NCBI RefSeq assembly: GCF_003813775.1
Contig: NZ_RPDH01000002.1
Coordinates: forward strand, 744,001-808,000
DNA: 64,000 nt
Origin: Chitinophaga lutea
GTDB taxonomy: Bacteria > Bacteroidota > Bacteroidia > Chitinophagales > Chitinophagaceae
Direction: 5' to 3'
Of this stretch, positions 10,136-19,460 are shown one piece after another. Position numbers and translations under genes: made by a program. Numbering within the stretch: position 1 is the stretch's first letter; each line of letters starts with the position of its first letter. Below the pieces are notes generated by a model, which worked only from the letters and a program-made list of their open reading frames with translations, ran no database searches and was not told the DNA's origin.

Positions 10136-11500
10136 ATGACACAGTTCAACATCAACCGCCGCCACTTTCTGAAAGGCGCCACCGCTTCCCTTGTTTTATC
10201 TGCTTTGGGCGCCGATGCGCTCGCGCTTGTCCATCCCGCCAAACCTTACCGTGTAGGGCTGATCGGCGCCGGCTGGTACGGCAAAAGCGACCTGTTCCGG
10301 CTCATACAGGTAGCGCCGGTGGAGGTGATCGCCCTCTGCGACGTGGACAAAAACATGCTGACGGAAGCCGGCAACATGGTGAGCCAGCGCCAGCCCTCCC
10401 GCAAAATACCGAAGCTCTACGGCGACTATCGCAAGATGCTGGCGGAAAACCAGCTCGACATTGTGCTGATCGGCAGCCCCGACCACTGGCATGCCCTCCA
10501 GGCCATCGAAGCCATGAAAGCGGGCGCGCACGTATATGTGCAGAAACCGATCAGTGTGGATGTGCTGGAAGGGGAAGCCATGGTAGCGGCAGCGCGTAAA
10601 TACAAGCGGGTGGTGCAGGTAGGCACGCAGCGCAAAAGCACGCCCCACCTCATCGACGCGAAAAAGAACATCGTGGATGCGGGCCTGCTGGGCAAGGTAT
10701 CGCACGTGGAAATGTGCTGCTATTATCACATGCGCGCCAACGGCAACCCGCCGGTACAGGCCGTGCCGGACTTCCTGGATTATGAAATGTGGACAGGGCC
10801 CGCTCCCCTGCGGCCTTACGACGGATTGCCGCACACCCGCTGGTGGCGCACGTTTTCCGAATACGGCAACGGCATCATGGGCGACATGTGCATCCACATG
10901 CTCGACACCGTGCGCTGGATGCTGCAGCTGGGCTGGCCTAAGCGCATCAGCTCCACCGGCGGCATTTATGTGCAGAAAGAAGGCAAATCCAATATAGCGG
11001 ACACGCAAACCGCCATCTTCGAATACGACGGGCTCAACTGCGTGTGGCAGCACCGCACCTGGGGCACGCCCGTTGACCCGGATTATCCCTGGGCCTTCAA
11101 GATCTTCGGCGACAAAGGCACCCTCATGGCCAGCACCATGCGCTACGATTTTGTTCCGCAGGGCCAGGGAGAAAAGATCCATAAGGATGTGGTGTACGAA
11201 AAAGAAAAGTACCCCGAAGATGTGAACGAGCCCCGCATAGAGCTCAACGCCGCACCCGCCACGCGCCTGCATATGCTCGACTTCCTTGCGGCGATCGGCG
11301 CCAATGCCAGGCCTGTAGCAGATATTGAAGAAGGGCACATTTCAACCGCCAGCTGTATCATCGCCAACCTGTCGATGCAAACGGGCCGTCCGCTGGTCTA
11401 CGATCCGGCACAGCGGATCATCGTGGGCGACCAGGAAGCGACTGCCTTGCTGAAGCGGCCCTACCGCCAGCCGTGGAAACATCCTTCGCTGACGCTTTGA
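10136..11500 (+). CDS. Tat-exported Gfo/Idh/MocA family oxidoreductase
   Basis: The 454-residue product opens with a twin-arginine signal (INRRHFLKGATASLVLSAL), so it should fold with its NAD(P) cofactor in the cytoplasm and be exported to the periplasm. A Rossmann motif VGLIGAGWYGKSD follows at about 42, then GSPDHWHALQAIEAM and the family's EKP-like motif as VQKPISVD, in which Gln replaces the usual Glu. The C-terminal Gfo/Idh/MocA domain includes NGIMGDMCIHMLD. Exported members of this family oxidise or reduce sugar hydroxyls, and some hydrolyse glycosides through a redox cycle. I use the ATG at 10136 because the Tat motif begins there. A TATTTTAG box lies at 10111-10118. Confidence 0.88.
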   Translation: MTQFNINRRHFLKGATASLVLSALGADALALVHPAKPYRVGLIGAGWYGKSDLFRLIQVAPVEVIALCDVDKNMLTEAGNMVSQRQPSRKIPKLYGDYRKMLAENQLDIVLIGSPDHWHALQAIEAMKAGAHVYVQKPISVDVLEGEAMVAAARKYKRVVQVGTQRKSTPHLIDAKKNIVDAGLLGKVSHVEMCCYYHMRANGNPPVQAVPDFLDYEMWTGPAPLRPYDGLPHTRWWRTFSEYGNGIMGDMCIHMLDTVRWMLQLGWPKRISSTGGIYVQKEGKSNIADTQTAIFEYDGLNCVWQHRTWGTPVDPDYPWAFKIFGDKGTLMASTMRYDFVPQGQGEKIHKDVVYEKEKYPEDVNEPRIELNAAPATRLHMLDFLAAIGANARPVADIEEGHISTASCIIANLSMQTGRPLVYDPAQRIIVGDQEATALLKRPYRQPWKHPSLTL

Positions 11501-11697
11501 GGAATTTCCAACGCAGCCTGAAGGGACGGCACCTGTTACCAGTAAACCCACCCGTTTTACGCTACCCTTCCCGTGGTTCAGGCATGTAATTGGCCTGGCA
11601 ATGCCCGTTGCTGACATGAAGTTCCCGTTCACCTTTGATACAACGCCGGTGGTTGAAGCGCATGAATGACCGATCGGTTGCAGGCGTGTATTCCAGC

Positions 11698-12087
11698 TCA
11701 CCTTTCGTACAACTCCAGCGGCAGCCCGTCCGGGTCGCTGAAGAACGTGAATTTCCTGCCGGTAAACTCGTCGATGCGCACCGGTTCGGTGATGACATCC
11801 TTTTGCCGGAGCGCTGCCGCGGCCGCTTCCACATCGTCCACCTCGAATGCAAGATGGCGCAGGCCACAGGCTTCCGGGCGGCTGGGGCGCGGCGGCGGAT
11901 GGGGAAAGGAGAACAGTTCTATGATGTAATTATCCTGCAATGCCAGGTCGAGCTTGTAGGAATCCCGTTCCTGCCGGTATACTTCCCTGACGATCTTAAA
12001 TCCCAGCACTTCCGTGTAGAACCGTTTCGAGGTTTCGTAGTGGCTGCAGATGATGGCGATATGATGCACTTTTTTGAGCGTAAGCAT
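11698..12087 (-). CDS. VOC family protein (glyoxalase/bleomycin-resistance fold), YaeR/GloA2-like
   Basis: The 129-residue product is a single vicinal-oxygen-chelate domain made of two beta-alpha-beta-beta-beta units. Candidate metal ligands lie in VHHIAIICS (about residue 8), in the YIIELFSFP strand, in GLRHLAFEVDD and in the final PLELYER. The spacing is like that of YaeR-type members, whose substrate is usually unknown; glutathione-dependent glyoxalase activity cannot be assumed. The frame continues 90 codons upstream without any homology-like sequence, so I use the ATG at 12087, directly preceded by a perfect -7 box. Confidence 0.82.
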   Translation of the reverse strand: MLTLKKVHHIAIICSHYETSKRFYTEVLGFKIVREVYRQERDSYKLDLALQDNYIIELFSFPHPPPRPSRPEACGLRHLAFEVDDVEAAAAALRQKDVITEPVRIDEFTGRKFTFFSDPDGLPLELYER

Positions 12088-12090
12088 GTT

Positions 12091-12098
12091 CAAATGTA
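12091..12098 (-). promoter_or_regulatory. -7 box TACATTTG placed for leaderless transcription
   Basis: On the minus strand TACATTTG ends 3 bases before the ATG of the VOC gene. Taking the box as spanning -11 to -4, transcription would start on the A of the start codon. This also argues against any start further upstream. Confidence 0.5.
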
Positions 12099-12185
12099 GC
12101 GGTAAAAAGTCAATGCCAGCAGGGTGTACCATTGAAGAAAATGGTGAATAAGGTCCTGAAATTCCCCGCAGATGTACGGACGGCG

Positions 12186-14126
12186 TTAACGTATAAGCGT
12201 TACCGTTCCCTTCCGGGAAAAGCGCCGGCCTTTGTAATCCACGCCCTGCACCATCCACACATAGGTGCCCGCATCCGCCGGCCGGCCTTTGAGCGTGCCA
12301 TCCCAATACTGTTCCAGCGAACGGGCGCTGAATATTTCCTGACCCCAGCGATCCCATATCCTGAAAAATTCCAGTTGCGGCACGCCCGGCGCGTTCACCC
12401 TGAAGCGGTCGTTCACGCCGTCGTTATTGGGAGTAAAGGCGTTGGGCACATAAAACTCCGGGCCCTCGTACACTTTAACGGCCAGGTCGTCTTCATCGCG
12501 GCAGCCTTCCGGTGAAGTCACCACCAGGTGGTACTGCTGGTCTTTCTGCAGGATGGCCTGCGGATTGGGAATGTGCAGGTCGCTGAGGCCGGTGGAAGGC
12601 GTCCATGTGTAATACAGGTCTTCCCCGGTGGCGGTGGCGTTCAGCTGTAACGGCTGATTGCGCGCGATCACCGTATCGCGGCCGGCAAACAATTGCAGGT
12701 CTACCACAGCGGCCGTAACCGGGACTGCTGTGGCCACGCAGCCATCGCTGCTTACTGCATGGAGTTTCGCGGTGTGTTTGCCGCCGGCGGTATAAGTATA
12801 TGACACGTTCTGATTGCGCAGGGTATCATTGGCCTCGAACGTCCAATACCACTGCCCCATGTTGACTGTCGGCGTTTCGTTCGTTCCTTTGAATTCAACT
12901 GGCTCGCCGATGCACACGTTTTTCGCCGTGGCGCTGATCACCGGCGTGGTAAAGACGTTCACGGGTTTGCTCACCTTATCGCCGCAACCTTCCTTGCTCA
13001 CCACTTCCAGTTCTACCTGGTAGGTACCGGGCGTTGTATACGGCGCTATGGGCTGCTGGCCGCTGCCGGTTTGCCCGTTGCCCCAGTTCCATTTCCAGGT
13101 TTCGAGTGTGCCCACCGCCAGTTTGGAGCCGTCTTTCATTTGCAGCGGCTCGCCCAGGCACAGTTTGTCCGGGCTGAAATCGGCCTCCGGGTAGGAACCG
13201 ATGGTGACGCTGCTTTTGAGGGTATCGGAAATACAGCCGCTGTTATCTTCTATCACCAGTTTTACATCGTATATCCCCGGCGCGGCATACAGGTGCGGCG
13301 GCGGCTGGATGCCGGTAAAAATGGTGCCGTCGCCCAGGTCCCAGCGGCGGCGGGTGATGGTGCCGAATGAACTGGAATTGTCGAGGAACTTCACCGGCGT
13401 GCCGTCGCACAGCACTTGCCCGCCGTCGAACGCATAGTCGGGCCGCAATGCCGCACAGAACTGCTGCACGTTGGACGAGCCGCCGGTAGAACCGGCAAAC
13501 CCCCAGTATACCAACGGGTCGCCGCCGAAGATGTCGTTCACCAGATCTTTTGTGACGGACAACCGTAACTCCCCGTCCACGCTTACTTCCAGTGTTTGGG
13601 TGACCGCGTCCCATTTGACGCGGAAGAGGTGCCAGGTGCAGTCTTCGATATTCTCGCTGCTGGCGGTAACCGTAACGGGCCCGGCGAGGTTTTCAGGTTT
13701 GCTGTGATCGGAAATGCCGTTCATCTGAATGGCAAGATGGTCATAGGGCGGATCACTCTCGCTGCTGTTCTGGTAGGTATCGATCAGGATGCCCAGCGAT
13801 GGCGATATACCGGCAAAGCCCAGCCCCTGCCCCGTTGCACCCAGATTGGTGCCTTTGGTTTGCAGGATGAACCCGATGCCGTCTGCCCCCGATCCGTCTT
13901 TACAACCGAGGTTGACGTCGAATACATAATTAAAGGATTGGGTGAGGTCGATCTTGTTTTTGTTCCAGACGGTGCCGCTGGCGTTCTGCACGTCCTGGGT
14001 GAGCACATAACAGTTACACGTCCGCTGAGTGGCAGCGCCATTCAGAATGTATGGCTGCTGCACCTGGGCGGTCGCGGTTCCGGAAAGGAGCAGGATGCAG
14101 ATGAACGCGCATAAAACTTTTTTCAT
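12186..14126 (-). CDS. Secreted lectin-like / PKD protein with type IX (CHU_C, type B) sorting domain
   Basis: The 646-residue product has a Sec signal peptide (MKKVLCAFICILLLSGTATAQ). An L-type-lectin-like beta sandwich follows at about 25-225 (DGIGFILQT, GISPSLGILIDTYQNS, HLFRVKWD). After it come three or four PKD-like units, seen in repeated motifs such as RRWDLGDGT, YAAPGIYDVKLVIED and TTPGTYQVELEV. The last 85 residues form the gliding-motility-associated C-terminal domain (FYVPNAFTPNNDGVNDRF, IWDRWGQEIF, DAGTYVWMV). It should be secreted through the type IX system and attached to or released from the surface, where the lectin unit may bind glycans. I see no catalytic domain. Confidence 0.88.
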   Translation of the reverse strand: MKKVLCAFICILLLSGTATAQVQQPYILNGAATQRTCNCYVLTQDVQNASGTVWNKNKIDLTQSFNYVFDVNLGCKDGSGADGIGFILQTKGTNLGATGQGLGFAGISPSLGILIDTYQNSSESDPPYDHLAIQMNGISDHSKPENLAGPVTVTASSENIEDCTWHLFRVKWDAVTQTLEVSVDGELRLSVTKDLVNDIFGGDPLVYWGFAGSTGGSSNVQQFCAALRPDYAFDGGQVLCDGTPVKFLDNSSSFGTITRRRWDLGDGTIFTGIQPPPHLYAAPGIYDVKLVIEDNSGCISDTLKSSVTIGSYPEADFSPDKLCLGEPLQMKDGSKLAVGTLETWKWNWGNGQTGSGQQPIAPYTTPGTYQVELEVVSKEGCGDKVSKPVNVFTTPVISATAKNVCIGEPVEFKGTNETPTVNMGQWYWTFEANDTLRNQNVSYTYTAGGKHTAKLHAVSSDGCVATAVPVTAAVVDLQLFAGRDTVIARNQPLQLNATATGEDLYYTWTPSTGLSDLHIPNPQAILQKDQQYHLVVTSPEGCRDEDDLAVKVYEGPEFYVPNAFTPNNDGVNDRFRVNAPGVPQLEFFRIWDRWGQEIFSARSLEQYWDGTLKGRPADAGTYVWMVQGVDYKGRRFSRKGTVTLIR

Positions 14127-14250
14127 GATCCGTCGTGCAGGGCGTACGGACAAGATAAAACATCTTTCCCTGAATTCGGGTTATGATTTTAAAAAGTATA
14201 AATTCGCGATGGAAGGCTTTCCTGCCGTTTTTTTGCAGGCTGTCGCAAAT

Positions 14251-14268
14251 AATACTCAAATGAGTATT
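14251..14268. promoter_or_regulatory. Perfect 8-2-8 palindrome between divergent genes
   Basis: AATACTCA and TGAGTATT flank a central AA, giving an 18-base perfect inverted repeat. It lies in the 246-base gap between the divergent CHU_C gene (start 14126) and the DAC-like gene (start 14373). It looks like a dimeric regulator site, but no regulator gene is adjacent. Confidence 0.4.
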
Positions 14269-14372
14269 TCATCTGCAGCCCTTACATACAAATGGTACTT
14301 GAATGAATATCCTGTATATCATGGGAAGCACCTCCATTACGATTTAAAAAATATACCAGCGAAATAAAATTT

Positions 14373-15521
14373 ATGGAGTGGACGAACGCATCTACCTATC
14401 AGGCAGCACAGAAAGTATCGGGCGACATCGAGGCGCATTTCCTGCGGCATCTCGAATCCGCCCGTGAACAGGGAGAAGAAGAACTGGCGACGGCCCCGGG
14501 AAAGCTGCACATCGAATTGATGATCGATGTGGCTTTCTGGGCGAGCCTGCGGCGTGAAGAAGGATTGCCCACGCGTATCTCCATGGCTTTTTTACATCCG
14601 TCGCAGGCGGGGAAACCGCTGCTGTTCGAATACCGCATCCCGCTGTCGCCCAAAGCGCTTACCAAACTGGCGCCCGGTGTGGAGCGGGCGGGCGTGCACG
14701 TGGGTATCTGGTACGATGAGGAAGGATTGTACATCTGGGGCACCACCATCAAACTGCCCAATTTCTGTTTTGTGCTGGACGTATCCGAACCGGGGCTGCT
14801 GGTAGTCAAACACCGCCGTGCGGCGGGGTTGGGAAAATTCACCAATGTGGCGGTGCTGCGGGGCGACCAGGTGAAGGTGGTGGACGAAACCATCGGTGTG
14901 AACATGGACTGCCCCGGCATCCTGACATCGCTGCTGGGCATCAATGCCTCTCCTTTATGGAATCATCCCGTGAATGTGCTGATACAGATCGCCGTGTCGA
15001 TGCGCGCGCACCGGCGGGGCGGCATCCTGCTGGTAGTGCCGGCGGGCGGCGACGGATGGAAGGAATCCATCATCCACCCGATGCAGTACCTCGTTTCTCC
15101 GGTGTTTTCGGGAGTGGCCGATCTCATCCGCAAAGACAGCAATATCGTCAGCGAAATATACTGGCAGAACGCCCTTCGCCGCGAAGTCGACAACATCACC
15201 GGCCTCACCGCGGTAGACGGCGCCACCATCATCAACAACCAGCACGAACTGCTGGCTTTCGGCGCCAAAATCACCCGCTCGTTCAACTCCACCGCCGTGG
15301 AAGAAGTATTGCTGACGGAACCGGTGATCGGCGGCAGCCCTGCCCTGCTCCACCCTTCCCGCATCGGCGGCACCCGGCATTTGTCTGCCGCCCAGTTCGT
15401 ACACGACCAGAAAGACGCGCTGGCGCTGGTAGCTTCACAGGACGGGTATTTCACCGTGTTCTCCTGGTCCAAGCCCCGGCAGCTGATCATTGCGCACCGG
15501 ATCGATATCCTGCTGATTTAG
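14373..15521 (+). CDS. Diadenylate-cyclase-like (DisA_N fold) protein with N-terminal DACNV-type sensor
   Basis: The 382-residue cytosolic protein has no signal peptide. The C-terminal third carries DAC-domain landmarks: RRGGILLVV at about 214-222, DGATIINNQHELLAFGAKI at 282-300 (the DGA motif) and GGTRHLSAAQFVHDQKDALAL at 332-352 (equivalent to GTRHRAA). True c-di-AMP synthases have RHR; here the second Arg is Leu, so activity is uncertain. The first 200 residues have no strong motif; DACNV-type sensor domains are often found fused here. It may be a c-di-AMP synthase, a nucleotide sensor or a degenerate homologue. A perfect palindrome lies about 105 bases upstream of the start. Confidence 0.65.
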   Translation: MEWTNASTYQAAQKVSGDIEAHFLRHLESAREQGEEELATAPGKLHIELMIDVAFWASLRREEGLPTRISMAFLHPSQAGKPLLFEYRIPLSPKALTKLAPGVERAGVHVGIWYDEEGLYIWGTTIKLPNFCFVLDVSEPGLLVVKHRRAAGLGKFTNVAVLRGDQVKVVDETIGVNMDCPGILTSLLGINASPLWNHPVNVLIQIAVSMRAHRRGGILLVVPAGGDGWKESIIHPMQYLVSPVFSGVADLIRKDSNIVSEIYWQNALRREVDNITGLTAVDGATIINNQHELLAFGAKITRSFNSTAVEEVLLTEPVIGGSPALLHPSRIGGTRHLSAAQFVHDQKDALALVASQDGYFTVFSWSKPRQLIIAHRIDILLI

Positions 15522-15592
15522 GGATGGGCCGCTGCTATCAGCCAAACGTGTTGATGGCCGCGGTACCTGCCGACGGCAGCTAAAAAGCATTA

Positions 15593-15612
15593 CGGCGCCC
15601 TTGCGGGCGCCG
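15593..15612 (-). terminator. GC-rich hairpin, probable terminator of the sigma/membrane-protein operon
   Basis: CGGCGCCC (15593-15600) pairs with GGGCGCCG (15605-15612) around a TTGC loop. Read on the minus strand it is followed by TAATGCTTTTTAG, a weak U-tract, so it probably ends transcription from 16684. It lies between two convergent genes. Confidence 0.5.
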
Positions 15613-15677
15613 CAGCAATATCGAATGCAAATACTCGTCCCTGTTCGCACTATTGAGCCGCCGCCGGGTCGCATCTG

Positions 15678-16229
15678 TCAATCTCCTCCCAGTTCTCCGG
15701 CAACCCTGCCCAGCCGCCGGATGCGCCGCAGCCACATATTGGTCTTCACGCCCAACTGAATGACCAGGATCAATATCGCACCCAGCAAGATCACCTGCTT
15801 TTCCATCGTGAAATCACTAACGCCGATACCCATGCTGAAGTACAGCAGAATAAAGACAGTGCTGACGCTCCGGAACAGGACGGACATCCAGGCATAGGTT
15901 TTTAATTCCTTCAGGCGGACGTTCAGCGCTTCCCGAAGGTTACCCGTACGGATAGCCCGACGGCTATTGAAATACCCGAATATGCTGTGCCCGATGACGA
16001 ACAGCACGCCCACCACCAGCAATACATTGAACAGCACCGGCTTTCTGTCGCCATCGAATATGCTGTAATACATCAGCAGGAAAGCCGTAAAAAGCGACAC
16101 CTCGATCACTACCTGCCTGCGCAATTGTCTGAGCACCGGGTGCCGGCCTTCGAGCAGCATTCCCTTCAGCTCTTCCTGCTTTTTGGGAGTAGCCGACATC
16201 GCCTGCCAGGCTGATTTTAATGGATCCAT
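15678..16229 (-). CDS. Membrane protein encoded with an ECF sigma factor (possible anti-sigma)
   Basis: The 183-residue product has a charged N-terminal region (about 1-38) and four likely membrane segments at roughly 40-57, 63-84, 115-135 and 143-162, then a basic tail. I do not recognise a named family, and there is no zinc-binding HxxxCxxC anti-sigma motif. Its ATG lies inside the last codons of the upstream sigma gene (13-base overlap), so translation is probably coupled. Position and topology suggest a membrane-bound partner or anti-sigma factor; this is inference. Confidence 0.65.
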   Translation of the reverse strand: MDPLKSAWQAMSATPKKQEELKGMLLEGRHPVLRQLRRQVVIEVSLFTAFLLMYYSIFDGDRKPVLFNVLLVVGVLFVIGHSIFGYFNSRRAIRTGNLREALNVRLKELKTYAWMSVLFRSVSTVFILLYFSMGIGVSDFTMEKQVILLGAILILVIQLGVKTNMWLRRIRRLGRVAGELGGD

Positions 16230-16684
16230 AATTTGGCAATTTTTTGTTTGATACGATTGAGTTTGACACCTACGTTGTTTTCGCTGATGCCGGTGATCTC
16301 CGCGATTTCACGGTAACTGAGGTCTTCGAGATACAGGGCAATGAGCGCCTTTTCCCCGTCGTTCAGCCGTTTCAGCGCCAGCATCAGCACCTCGGGCCCC
16401 AGGTTGTCCGGCGGGCCCGCGCTTTGTTCCGGCAGTACCTCCGGGTACACAATGCGGGGCTGTTTTTTGCGGTAGGCCGCAATGGCCGTGGTGAGCGCCA
16501 CCCGGTACATCCAGGTGGTGAACGCCGCCTGCCCGGAAAAACCCGGCAGCGACTTCCACAGCTGGTAAACGATTTCCTGAAACAGGTCTTCCCGGTCTTC
16601 CTTCGAATCGCGGTACAGGCGGCATATCTTGTAGATGATACCCTGGTGCCGGTCGATCAGCTGTAAAAATTCCGATTCATGCAT
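16217..16684 (-). CDS. RNA polymerase sigma factor, ECF (sigma-70 family)
   Basis: The 155-residue product has region 2 (ESEFLQLIDRHQGIIYKICRLY at 3-24, then DREDLFQEIVYQLW and AAFTTWMYRVALTTAI) and region 4 with a helix-turn-helix (LNDGEKALIALYLEDLSYREIAEITGISENNVGVKLNRIKQKI). Regions 1 and 3 are missing, as in ECF factors. It directs RNA polymerase to alternative promoters, most likely under control of the membrane protein that overlaps its 3' end. A TACATTTC box (7 of 8 match to -7) lies at 16704-16711 on the minus strand, 19 bases before the start. Confidence 0.92.
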   Translation of the reverse strand: MHESEFLQLIDRHQGIIYKICRLYRDSKEDREDLFQEIVYQLWKSLPGFSGQAAFTTWMYRVALTTAIAAYRKKQPRIVYPEVLPEQSAGPPDNLGPEVLMLALKRLNDGEKALIALYLEDLSYREIAEITGISENNVGVKLNRIKQKIAKLWIH

Positions 16685-16891
16685 ACGGAAACGTTAGTTG
16701 CACGAAATGTAAAAAACTTACAGCTGCCGGGAAGAAAGTTTTTGGGGCATCGCACCTGCCGGCTGAGGGGCTACCCGGATGAAATCATCACGTAGCCGGA
16801 AAATGCCACTCCAAAACAGCCTTGCCGCCCATCATTCCCGCCCCTGTTTCCCGCAACCGGAATAATTTTATTCTCTATCTTAGGCACAGAT

Positions 16892-18202
16892 ATGACACAA
16901 AGTACAATCGACAGCTTAAGGGAAGCCCTCCGGTTCTCGCCGGATAACGTGCCTTTGCGCCTTCACCTTGCGGAAACACTGCTGCACCTCGACCGGCTGG
17001 AAGAAGCGGAAAAAGAATTCAGGGAAGTACTGGCCAGGGAACAACAGGTAAAAGCCCTCGCCGGTCTCGCTCATGTATATTTCAAAAAGGCGGCCTACGC
17101 CACCTGCAACGTGATACTCGAAGACGTGCTCCGCCAGGACCCTGACAATCTCGACGTGCTGGTGCTCTACACCCGCTCGTCGCTGCGCGAAAACGCCTGG
17201 GACAATGCCCGGGAAACCTACCAGCACATCCTGCAGCTGCAGCCCGGCTTCACCGACGAGGAGCTCGACGGCAAGCTGCGTGTGAGAGGACAGGCCGGCC
17301 CCGCCGAAGAAGCGGACGAAGAAGAAATCTCCTACTTCATGCAAAAGCCCGGTGTGGATTTTTCGCATGTGAGCGGAATGGAGCAGGTGAAAAAGGAAAT
17401 CGACTTCAAAATCATACAACCGCTCAAACACCCGGAGCTCTATAAAGCCTACGGCAAAAAAACCGGCGGCAGCATTCTGCTGTACGGTCCTCCCGGATGC
17501 GGTAAAACCATGATCGCCAGGGCTACGGCCGGCCAGGTGAACGCGCCTTTCATCAACGTGGGGCTGAGCGAGATACTGGATATGTGGATGGGCAACAGCG
17601 AAAAGAACCTGCACGGCATATTCGAATACGCCCGCCAGCATACGCCCTGTGTACTGTTTTTTGACGAGATCGACGCCCTGGGCGCCAGCCGCAGCGATAT
17701 GAAACAAAGCGCCGGCCGCAATCTCATCAACCAGTTTTTGCAGGAGCTCGACGGGGTGGAAAACGACAACACCGGCATCCTCATCCTCGGCGCCACCAAT
17801 CTTCCCTGGCACCTCGACCCGGCTTTCCGCCGGCCCGGGCGCTTCGACCGTATGATATTCGTGCCCCCGCCGGACCAGCCGGCCAGAACGGCCATGTTCC
17901 AAAGTAAATTAAAAGACCGCCCAACGGAAAATATTGATTTTGAGCAGCTTAGTAAAATTACGCCGGAGTTCTCCGGTGCGGATATCGAAGCGGTGATCGA
18001 CATCGCCATTGAAGAAAAACTTGAAGCCGCCCTCAAGGAAGGCGTGCCGCAACCGATCAGGACGAAAGACCTGGTGAACGCCGCCAAAAAGCACAAGGCA
18101 AGCACCCGGGAATGGTTCGCCATCGCCAAAAACTTCGCCCTGTACGCCAACGATGCCGGTTTGTACGACGACATCCTTCATTACCTGAAAATCAAGAAAT
18201 AG
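16892..18202 (+). CDS. TPR-AAA+ ATPase (classical AAA clade)
   Basis: The 436-residue product has about three tetratricopeptide repeats in the first 120 residues (ALRFSPDNVPLRLHLAETLL, AYATCNVILEDVLRQDPDN, ARETYQHILQLQPGF). An acidic linker follows, then one AAA+ module: Walker A GPPGCGKT at 199-206, Walker B LFFDEIDAL around 255-262, the second region of homology with RRPGRFDR (arginine fingers) at 313-320, and a small helical lid. The module resembles FtsH/Cdc48-type AAA domains but lacks protease or membrane parts. It probably remodels protein complexes recognised by the TPRs. The next gene starts on the base after its stop codon, implying a functional pair. Confidence 0.9.
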   Translation: MTQSTIDSLREALRFSPDNVPLRLHLAETLLHLDRLEEAEKEFREVLAREQQVKALAGLAHVYFKKAAYATCNVILEDVLRQDPDNLDVLVLYTRSSLRENAWDNARETYQHILQLQPGFTDEELDGKLRVRGQAGPAEEADEEEISYFMQKPGVDFSHVSGMEQVKKEIDFKIIQPLKHPELYKAYGKKTGGSILLYGPPGCGKTMIARATAGQVNAPFINVGLSEILDMWMGNSEKNLHGIFEYARQHTPCVLFFDEIDALGASRSDMKQSAGRNLINQFLQELDGVENDNTGILILGATNLPWHLDPAFRRPGRFDRMIFVPPPDQPARTAMFQSKLKDRPTENIDFEQLSKITPEFSGADIEAVIDIAIEEKLEAALKEGVPQPIRTKDLVNAAKKHKASTREWFAIAKNFALYANDAGLYDDILHYLKIKK

Positions 18203-19456
18203 ATGGACCCGATGCTGCAACGCGCCGCGCTGCTTTTGCGCCAGCATAAATACAAGGAGGCCGAAGCGATACTGGGCCGGCTGATGACAGAGCGGCCCGA
18301 TGACGTAGAAGTGATGGCGTTTTATGTGGATGCGCTGATCATCATGGATCAGCACGAAAAAGCGATGAAACTGGTGCACACCGCCATGGGGCTGCGCCCG
18401 GATTTCGGGCACCTGTACTACCAGCGCGCCCGCATCCGCATGCACAACCAGGAGCCTTACGAAGGCATCGAACAGGACCTCGAACAGGCCATCGCCCTCG
18501 ACCCGCTGGAGGCGGATTATTTCGCCATGTACGCATTGGTGAAGATGGACCGCAAGCAGTTCGCCAAAGCGCAGGAACTGGCGGAATCCGCCCTGGAAGT
18601 GGACCCCGAAAACATCATGGCCCTCAATGCCCGCAGCATGGCCTTGCTGAAACAGGGCCGCAAGGAAGAATCTTTCGATACCATCGAGGGCGCCTTCCGT
18701 CACGACCCGCAGAACGCGTTCACCCATGCCAACCACGGCTGGGGCCTCCTCGAAAAAGGCTCGGCCAGGGAAGCGCTGCATCATTTCAGTGAGGCGCTGC
18801 GCATCGATCCGAACATGGAGCTGGCGCAATCAGGCATGCTCGAAGCCCTGAAAGCGCGGTATTTCCTGTACCGCATTTTCATGAAATTCAACTTCTGGCT
18901 GGGCAACCTCACCGCCAAATACCAATGGGGCGTACTAATCGGTTTATACCTGGCAATCAGAGGATTACGGTCGGTTATTGCATCCTATCCTTCAGCCGAA
19001 CCGTTCGCCTTCCCCGTGTTGATACTGTTGCTGGTATTTGCCTTCTCCACCTGGATCATCACGCCGGTGAGCAACCTTTTCCTGCGGCTGAACAGATACG
19101 GCAAACACCTCCTCGACGGCAAAGCCCGGCTGTCGTCGAACTTCGTCGGCATCAGCGTGCTGATCGCCCTCACCGGTGGCGCCGCATGGCTGGCGACGCA
19201 GTCGGAGCCCTGGCAGGCCGTGTTTTTCTTCGGCCTTACCATGATGATACCGCTGGGCACCATGCTGCTGCCGGAGCGCCGCGCGGCGGTACTGGTGGCC
19301 TACACGATCGGGATGGCGCTGATCGGCGTGGCGGCGATCGCCACGGCCTTCATCAGCGGCACGCTGTTCAATGCGTACACGGGCGTGTACATGGTGGCCT
19401 TATTCATTTACCAGTGGGTGGCCAACGCCATGATGATCAAACAAAGTAACCGTTAA
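18203..19456 (+). CDS. TPR-repeat integral membrane protein, partner of the AAA+ ATPase
   Basis: The 417-residue product starts directly after the TAG of the AAA gene. Residues 1-215 are about six TPR units (for example AEAILGRLMTERPDDVEVMA, LVHTAMGLRPDFGHLYYQRA, AQELAESALEVDPENIMALN, ALHHFSEALRIDPNMELA). Residues about 235-415 contain five or six hydrophobic helices, including VLIGLYLAIRGL, PVLILLLVFAFSTWIITPV, ISVLIALTGGAAWLA and VYMVALFIYQWVANAMMI. The TPR part should face the cytosol. I infer that it recruits the ATPase to the membrane; no named family was recognised. Confidence 0.8.
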   Translation: MDPMLQRAALLLRQHKYKEAEAILGRLMTERPDDVEVMAFYVDALIIMDQHEKAMKLVHTAMGLRPDFGHLYYQRARIRMHNQEPYEGIEQDLEQAIALDPLEADYFAMYALVKMDRKQFAKAQELAESALEVDPENIMALNARSMALLKQGRKEESFDTIEGAFRHDPQNAFTHANHGWGLLEKGSAREALHHFSEALRIDPNMELAQSGMLEALKARYFLYRIFMKFNFWLGNLTAKYQWGVLIGLYLAIRGLRSVIASYPSAEPFAFPVLILLLVFAFSTWIITPVSNLFLRLNRYGKHLLDGKARLSSNFVGISVLIALTGGAAWLATQSEPWQAVFFFGLTMMIPLGTMLLPERRAAVLVAYTIGMALIGVAAIATAFISGTLFNAYTGVYMVALFIYQWVANAMMIKQSNR

Positions 19457-19460
19457 AGAG

